Source: a virus
DNA length: 38,419 nucleotides
Strand: one strand, 5' to 3'
Virus record (IMG/VR): IMGVR_UViG_3300047455_000125
Coordinates: 1-38,419 of that record
Positions 1 through 9,000 of the stretch are shown here, one piece after another (positions within the stretch are counted from its first letter, which is position 1; each line of letters opens with the position of its first letter). The notes beneath the pieces were generated by a model. The model was not told the DNA's origin. It did no database searches and worked only from the letters and a program-made list of their open reading frames with translations. The position numbers and the translations under genes are program-made.

Positions 1-3000
1 GATTAAGCGATCCTTTTATATTTGGTGACAATTCACCGATTGAAAATGTCTGGAGACAGAGCTCAGAGTTTCCTTTTGCATTGTTAACAAGTTGGATTAT
101 TAATTCGCCTAGCTCGCTATTAGCAGTAGGATTTGATAGATCTAGACAAATTAGAAATACACTTGGACATATAGTTTATGAACCGACTATGGATCATATA
201 AAATTGTCTGACTTAGTGTTCCCAAATACAGCAGTTGATAGCACACAAGTTTTAACTTCTGGATTAGTTAATTATATTGTAGCATATATGGCTAGCAGTG
301 TAACTTCTAATCTTGATGATTACAAACGCAGACTAACATCTATTAAAAACTGCCTTGCATTTAAATTAGGCGGGTTTACTGATAAGTCTAAGTTTAAATT
401 AATATTAGAATCTAGAACTCCATTAAACAATGGCAATGTGTTTGTACCAGAAGAAAACTATAATATAGTGTTGCATACAAGCTCGCCGATTAAAACTATT
501 AATTATAGTGGTGTTATTGTAGAAAAACGAGCTACTGGATTTATTGTAAGAGGATACAACAGAGAAAACCCGGTGTTTAAATGGTATCGTCCTTTTAGTT
601 CAAACAAAGATATAACAGTTAATGTCGGTGGTATATCAGAAAGTTTTGTACAATGGACCGCAGGCCAGTTATACACTAAAGGAAAAAATGTTCAGTATCA
701 AAACACATTTTATAGTGTATTAGAAACACATACTGCAAATATATCTTTTGAATCAAGTAAATTTGCCAAGCTGCCAAAGCTACCTACAACTGGTGGCGCT
801 GATGCAGTATTCAAAGAACGCTTTAATAAGTTCGATGAAGAATTAATGCCATATGGTACTAATTTAAAAACAATTCAAGATGTAGTTGATTTTCTATTAG
901 GATATGAACAATGGCTATTAGCTCAAGGATTCCGCTTCGAGTATTACGACGGCGAAGAGCAAGTATTATCAGATTGGAAAAATAGCTGTAGAGAGTTTAT
1001 GTTCTGGAGTACACAGAATTGGGGAGAAGGCGCCTTAATTGCGCTAAGTCCAGTTGCAGATGAAATTAATTTTGAAACAAAATACTCTACTGTAGATAAC
1101 ATATTTGATAACTTCTACGGATATAGCTTGCTTAAATCAGACGGTACCAAACTAGTAGAAGAATTTACTCGTATTAGCCGTCAAGAACCAAACAAATTTA
1201 AAATACGTCCTAGACAAACTAGTGACGGCGTTTATGCAGTACAGATTCCAATTATTAGAAAAGAACATATTGTATTGTTAGACAATACAACAGTGTTTGG
1301 CGATGTTATCTATCAGCCACCTACTGGATATCGTCAGGATAGAATTAGAGTATTAGGATATAGAACAGTAGATTGGGATGGTAGTTTAAATATACCTGGA
1401 TTTATATACGATGAAGCAGTAGTTACAGAATGGGAACCGTGGGCAGATTATGCTATCGGTTCGCTAGTCAAGCACAAGCAGTTTTATTATAGTGCAAATG
1501 AGAAAGTACTAGGTACTGAATTATTTCAAGATAATTACTGGTCACGTCTTAATGAGAAACCTGAAAGCAAACTATTAACAAACTTTGAATATAAGACTAA
1601 TCAGTTTGCAGACTTTTACGACCTTGATACAGACAATTTTGATATTGAACAACAGAAGTTTGCACAACACTTAGTAGGATATCAAAACAGAAACTACCTA
1701 GCAAATATCATTAATGATGATGTTAGCCAGTATAAATTCTATCAAGGTATGATTAAAGAAAAAGGAACATTAAACAGTCTTAATAAATTATTTGATGTTC
1801 TAAGCGAAGCCGATAAAGAAAGTATTGACTTTTACGAAGAATGGGCAATTAAGCAAAGCCAATATGGTGCTAGTGAAGGATTTGACGAAGTTGAATTTAA
1901 ATTAAACGAAGCTAATTTTAGAACTAGTCCGCAAGCGTTTTTACTTACAAATGATATCACAGGCAATGAAACTGATTTAGTTTATAGAATATCAGACTTT
2001 GAAGCATACAAAAAGCCTGATAATTATAGCAATGCACTATTTCCTACACTTACTGATTTGCCACAGTATACAAGGAATCCGGGATATACACATATTGAAG
2101 ATGTTGCAGTTATAGTGTCTACATATGACGACTTAACAACTAAATCTTTTAATGAAATTAAAAATAATGAGTATGCTTGGGTAGGTAATAGAAACGGAGA
2201 CTGGAATGTTTATCAGCATGTAAATTCTTCATACATTATTACTAGTATTAAAGGAAATGCAACAGCAGTTAGTATTGGCGCAGTAGATAAGAACCAATTT
2301 ACAATTACATTAGATACTTCAGTAACTGATATAAAAGTTGGAGATATTATTGGCATATATGATCTTATTGAAACAAGCTATGCAACTGAAGATAGTACAT
2401 ATCCTATTGCAAGACAAACATCGTCAGACGTAGATGGTTTCTTTAAAGTACTTAAAGTAAGTATTAATGAAATTATTATTGAAACTGGAAAAGTAATTTC
2501 AGATATTAATTCTTGTAGAGGAATAGTAACAAAATTTGTTTCAGTAAGAGCAAGTACATACGAACAAGCAAATGAATATGCTCAAGCTGGCATTAGTAAA
2601 AATTCATTATTGTGGGTAGATAGTGATGATAATAATCAATGGCGAGTTATTAAAAATACTCAACCATTTAATTTGCTACAGCAAATACCTGGCGAAGATA
2701 GAGCAGCGTTAGATAGTTTTGCAAGTAATTTAGCAGTTGACAGCAGAAATGTTACATTAGCTGTATCTACTCCACTAAGTGGTTCACTAGATGAAGATCT
2801 TAATCCTATTGCAGGCGACGGAAAAGTATTTGTATATACTAGAGGCGGAAACAATCAAAACTTCCAATTCACACAAATTATCGAACCTATTTCAACTACC
2901 GCAGATCTTTACAAAGGATTTGGTAAAGGCATCGGCCTAAGTAATGACGGAAAGTATCTAGTTGTTGGATCTCCTGATGCATCAAATGTAAAGACTAAAT

Positions 3001-6000
3001 TTAAAGGCGAATTTGATCCAACTGCTGATTATCAGAATACAGAAATTGTACAATATAACGAACAGTTATGGGAAGCAGTATTAGATATACAAGGTGCTAA
3101 TGCGTCTCTACCATTTGGTAGTTTTACTGCAATGATTGAAGTAATTCAAGATAACAATATTATTGGCGGCGAAATACAATTTAACAACTTGTTAGCAGGT
3201 AACTACCCATTTACTAATACTGAAACAAATCATATCTTAGTAAGAGCAGGAGTAGACCAGTATAGAGCAACAGGTCCAGGTGATACAGTATTCTTAGATT
3301 GGTATGCAGAAACTACAGCAAATCAATCACAAAGTCCAACTAACTTATTTAGAGATCCGTTCGACGGTCAATTACCATCAGTAACAGAAGCGTTCTTAGA
3401 AAGCGGCTTAGTAGTACAAAAGAAAATTGACGTAGTATTATATATTAATGCGTTCTCTTTGTTACCAAATATAGGAGATCAAGTTGAGTCACAAGGTGTA
3501 TTTGGTTATGTAGAATACATTTATCAAGAAGGTCCGAGCGCAGTAGTTTACATAGGCGGAAGTGTAGGTATTTGGCAAGAAACTGAAGCACTTTATTTAG
3601 AAACTGGAGAATTCTTAGGACAGTATGTACGTAATGCTCCTAAAGAATTAGCTGAGTTAGATACGTCAGATGACTTAGGTGGTTATTGGTGGTTTGATCT
3701 TCCAGCAACTATTACAACAGGTGATGTAGTAGAAGATGAAGGCCGAGCACTAGCAATTTATAATATTATTCCTGCAGGCAAGACAGCTATACCAGCTGCT
3801 GGCGGAAATATTTGGGATTATAACAATACTGAACAATTCCAAGGAAATAATAATCAAAACAGTTATATTAGAACGTTTACATCTGAAGGCGAACCTGGCG
3901 CTTATGAAAACTTTGATGTTATTAAGAGCGATCTATTTGTTGTAAGAGCTCCAAAAGATCTTACTGACATATTAAATGTTGTAACTCCTGGTAATGCTAA
4001 TAATGACAAAGTTGGATTACGAGTATTAAATCTTCCTAACTTAAATGATCAATCTTATGTTGACATAACGCCTACTGGTTTGCAATATTTTTGGACTAAC
4101 AAGACTCATACATTGTATGATGTATGGGACGGTTATATCGAATTTGCACTAGATGAAAGTGATGACTTTGGTCGTAGATATGAACCTTTAGTTGGACAAT
4201 TTATTCGTGACAAAGTAACAGGTGCAACTGCACAAGTAGCGTTCTATCAAAGAAATAGTACAGAAGCAACTGTATTTGTTAAAAATGTTGCAGGAGCACT
4301 ACCGTGGTCATTAGGCTCAGACCATGGCGAACCTGCTATACTTGAAATGCTAAGAATACCAGACAATCCTTCAGCAGTGTACAGCACTACACGCCCACTA
4401 GGCGGTATTAAAACTACATCACTAGGTAGTGAAGATTTAGGCATTGGCGGAATGTGTGTATTCCAACTAGATGCAGAGCTTGATGAAGTTCCTGCAAATG
4501 ACACTATTATTGGTGCAGAATATATTATATACAAAGACAGTGAAATATTAGGCCTACCGTCAGATGCAAATATACCGTCATCTGTTAACTTGGATTGGAA
4601 GAATGTATATAGAGTACCAGTAAATGGCGATGGTGAAGTATTGCCGTTAAACAATTACGGTATGTATTCAGTATATGTTAGAGAAAATGTAAGCACTTAT
4701 ACTCCGATAGGTTCGTTTATTGTACCTGAACAAATTGATGGCTTGAGAATTGGCTCCAACATTAAGGTTGCTAAACGAAACGATCTTTATAAAGCGTTTA
4801 TTGGTTGTGAAGGCAACGGAACTAGTGCTAACCCAGGACGTATTTATTTTGTAAATAGCGGAACTGATGACGAAGGTATTTTCTACAATTGGGAACTTGC
4901 AAAAGATAAAAGATACAAAGGCCAATTTGGCGAAGATAGAAATTATTATCTAAACGAAGTTGTATTTTATGATGGCGAGTTCTATACTGCTCAAACTAAT
5001 ATTGCCGCAGGAGATCCATTTAACATCCTTGACTGGAGTTTAGCTACTGATGACAGTATTAGAAGTATTGACTATGTTGGATTTATTCCTAATAATACTG
5101 ATAATGTTGTTAATAACGATTCTAGTTTAAAATTAGATCAAACAGGATTAATATCATTTGGTAAAGATTTTGACGTAAGTGACGACGGCGAGGTTCTAGT
5201 AGTTACAGCTGAATATAATAACGGCCCTAACAAAGTAATTGTTTATAGAAATGTAAATGATAATTACCAAAAATATCAAGAATTTGAATCTACTCAGGAT
5301 AATGACGACTTCGGAGCACAAATTAGTATTAGCCAAGACGGAAGTATGATTGCAGTATCTGCACCAAATGCCAACACTAAAGATGGTGAAGAAAGGGGAA
5401 CGGTATACATTTATACTTACAATTCTGCTACTGATGTAAGAGAGTTTGAATTAACACAAACGCTTACTAGTGCTGCACCTATTAGAGGTGAAGAATTTGG
5501 TGGCAATATTGATTTTGATGGTCGTATGTTATATGTAAGTGCATTTAGCGCAGCTAGCGATGACGTTACACAGTTTGATACATACCAAACAAGATTGTAT
5601 CCAGAAAGTGTTGCTAACGGTAAAAAATATATATTAAATCCAAATAGTGCCGGTACTACTGCAACAACATTTGATAATGGATTTACATCGTTTAAAAATA
5701 TTATACCTAGCAATGGTGTTGTATATGCATATGACAGAATCCAAGATAGCTTAGTGTTTGGTCAAACAATTGATTTTAATGATCCTAATATTAAGTTCTT
5801 TGGTCGTAAAATTAATGTTAAGAATAATCATTTATATGTAAGCCTACCATCATACGATAACAAGGATAGCAACGGAGTATCTATTAACAGACCAGGTACT
5901 ATCCTTGACTATAGACGTCCTGATTCTACTAGAATTTGGGAATCGTATCGTACTCCAAATGCACCAGTTGATCTAGAAAAGATCAAACGTGTAATGCTGT

Positions 6001-9000
6001 ATGATAGAAATAAAAATGTTGTATTAGAAAACTTAGATTATATTGATCCTGTGCAAGGTAAAATTGCTGGCCCAGCTGATCAAGAAATTCGTTGGAAGAC
6101 TGTATTTGATCCAGCAACATATACTATAGGCAATTCTACAGTAGATGTAGACGAAACAGAATCTTGGGGTCCAGATCAAGTAGGACAAATATGGTGGGAT
6201 TTATCTACTTCTAAGTTCTTAAACACTTATTTAGAGGGTAGTGTAGTTTATAAATCAAACAACTTTAATACGCTGTTCTTAGGCTCGTCTGTTGATATTT
6301 ATGAATGGGTGCAATCTAATATTAAGCCAGATGCGTGGGATACTTTATCTGCACAGCCTGAAGGACCGAGCAAAGGTATTACAGGAACAACAAGATATGG
6401 TAAAGATGTATATGTTGAAAAACGAGTATACGATAGTATTGCACAGAAGTTTACTTCGTACTATTACTTCTGGGTTAAAAACAAAAAGACTGTACCAGAA
6501 ATTGAAAATAGATCTTTAAGTGCTGAAACTATTACAAAACTAATTGAAGATCCAGCCGGGCAAGGTTACAAATTTATTACTTTCTTAGGTAATGACTCAT
6601 TTGCATTGTACAACTGCGATAGCTTAATTAAAGATACCGATACTGTATTAAGTATTCAATATTGGACTTATAGTAATAAGTTTAGTAACATACACAATCA
6701 ATATCAGATTTTGGCAGAAGGATTAGACACAAGTACACCTAATAGTGAAATTGAACAAAAATGGTTTGATAGTTTAATCGGATATGATAAGCAAACACGC
6801 CCTGTACCTGATCCTAAATTAAGTGCTACAGAAAAATATGGTATTCTTAATAAACCGAGACAAAGTTGGTTCATTAACAAAGTTGAAGCTCTTAAGCAGC
6901 TAACTGAACGTGTCAATATTGTTCTGCAAGATAACTTGATAACAGATGAAAAGAATATTTCTAAACTACAAGATTTTGATCCTGCACCGACATTAATTTC
7001 AAGACATTATGATGTTGCAGTAGATACAGAAATTGATTTAGAATTTGTAGGTGTATCTCGTTTAATAACAGCAGAATTGCAAGCCGTAGTACAAGACGGC
7101 AAAATAGTTCGTGTTGATATTATTAATTCAGGCAGAGGTTACAAAGTTGCCCCAACATACGAAATTACAGGACTAGGAGCAGATGCTGAATTTGAAATAG
7201 TAATTAATACTGCTGGACAAATAACAGAAGTAAACATACTAAACACTGGTTACAACTATAATGAAAATACAGAAATAACTGTACGTCCGTTTACAGTGCT
7301 TGTTAAAGCTGATAATCAAATTCGTGGCAACTGGGCATTATATAGCAGAAATGTTGCTGCAAGAACTTGGAGCAGAATCGGAAGTCAAGCATATGATGTA
7401 ACCAAATACTGGAATTATGTAGATTGGTATGCCAGCGAGTATAATGAGTTTACAGAAATAGATCATGTAATTGAACAAAGTTACGGGTTACAAAGTATTG
7501 ACGATCAGTATGGCGACATTGTTAAAATTTTAAATGTCGGTGGCGAAGGCTGGCTGTTGTTAGAAAAAATTGACAATCAAGATACAATTGATTATACAGT
7601 TAATTATAAAACAATAGGTAAGCAAAATGGTACAATTCAGTTAAGCGAAAATTTATATAATTTTGATGCAAGTAGAGTTGGCTTTGATACACAAACATTT
7701 GATACGCAATTCTTTGATAGTCAGCCTATTGCGGAGACTAGAATAATATTAGAATCATTACGAGATGATATTTTAGTTAATGACCTTGCAGAAGAATACA
7801 ACAAACTATTTTTTGCAAGCCTGCGTTATGTATTTGCAGAACAAGGGTATGTTGACTGGGCATTTAAAACAAGTTTTGTTAAAGCAAAGCATAATGTTGG
7901 TCGACTAAGCAATCGTGTTACATATAAAAACGATGCATTATCTAGTTATGAAGATTATATTAACGAAGTTAAACCATATAAAGCTAAAGTTAGAGAATAT
8001 GTATCTGATTATGCAACTGTTGAAAACTCGAAAAGTACAGTTAGTGACTTTGATAATCCACCAAAATATAATAAAGAAACAAAAAATATTGAAGTAAGTG
8101 ATATTAGAGTTATAAACGGATTCTTGTCAGGCAACTTTGATAACTATGCAGATTATCCAAACAAGTTTTGGATAGACAATGCTTCATATAAAGTAGTTGA
8201 AATTGCAATCGCTGATCCGGGCTCAAAATATACTAGTGCTCCAGTAGTTTCAATTGAAGGTAATGCTACTGCCCAAGCATCTCTAGGCCCAGGCGGAAAA
8301 ATATCTAGCATAGTTATAACTAATCCAGGTAGCGGTTATATTACTGCACCAGAGGTAACGATTAACGGTTCAATTGCAGACGGTGGTCACCCAGCAACAG
8401 TATCTGCTAGACTCGGTGATAGTCTAATAAGATCAACACATACAACTGTTAAATTTGACAGAGTAAGTGGTACATTCTTTATAACTCAACTAAACGAGAC
8501 AGAGCAGTATGCAGGTACAGGTAGCAAATCTGAATTTGATCTTAAATGGCCTATGGATATGAGAACTAATACTATTGAAATTACGATCAATGGTGAATTA
8601 GTACTTAATAGTCAATATACATATGACAATTATATTAACAATACTGATGGATTTGACAAGTATTACGGAAAAGTTATTTTTAATGATCCGCCAAAGAACA
8701 CTTCAGTAGTTAACATTAGCTATAAGAAGTCGGTCAGATTGTTAGATGCACAGGACAGAATTAATTTATTCTATAATCCTACAAGTGGCCAAATAGGCAA
8801 AGATATTACACAATTAATGGACGGCGTTGATTACGGCGGAGTTCAAGTTAAGAGTTTTGAATTTGCAGGTCCTACTGGATGGGATACTGACAATTGGTAC
8901 ACTGGCTCTTGGGATATTTTCGATGATACATTTGATGAAGAATCTTTTGAAACAGATGGTAGCACATTAGTATTTGAATTAAGTGCTCCTCTACAAAAAG

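Noticed and set aside
81-83. TTG as the start of the giant structural gene
   Set aside because: The frame is open back to base 3 and the upstream codons read like the same protein; no ribosome site precedes the TTG.
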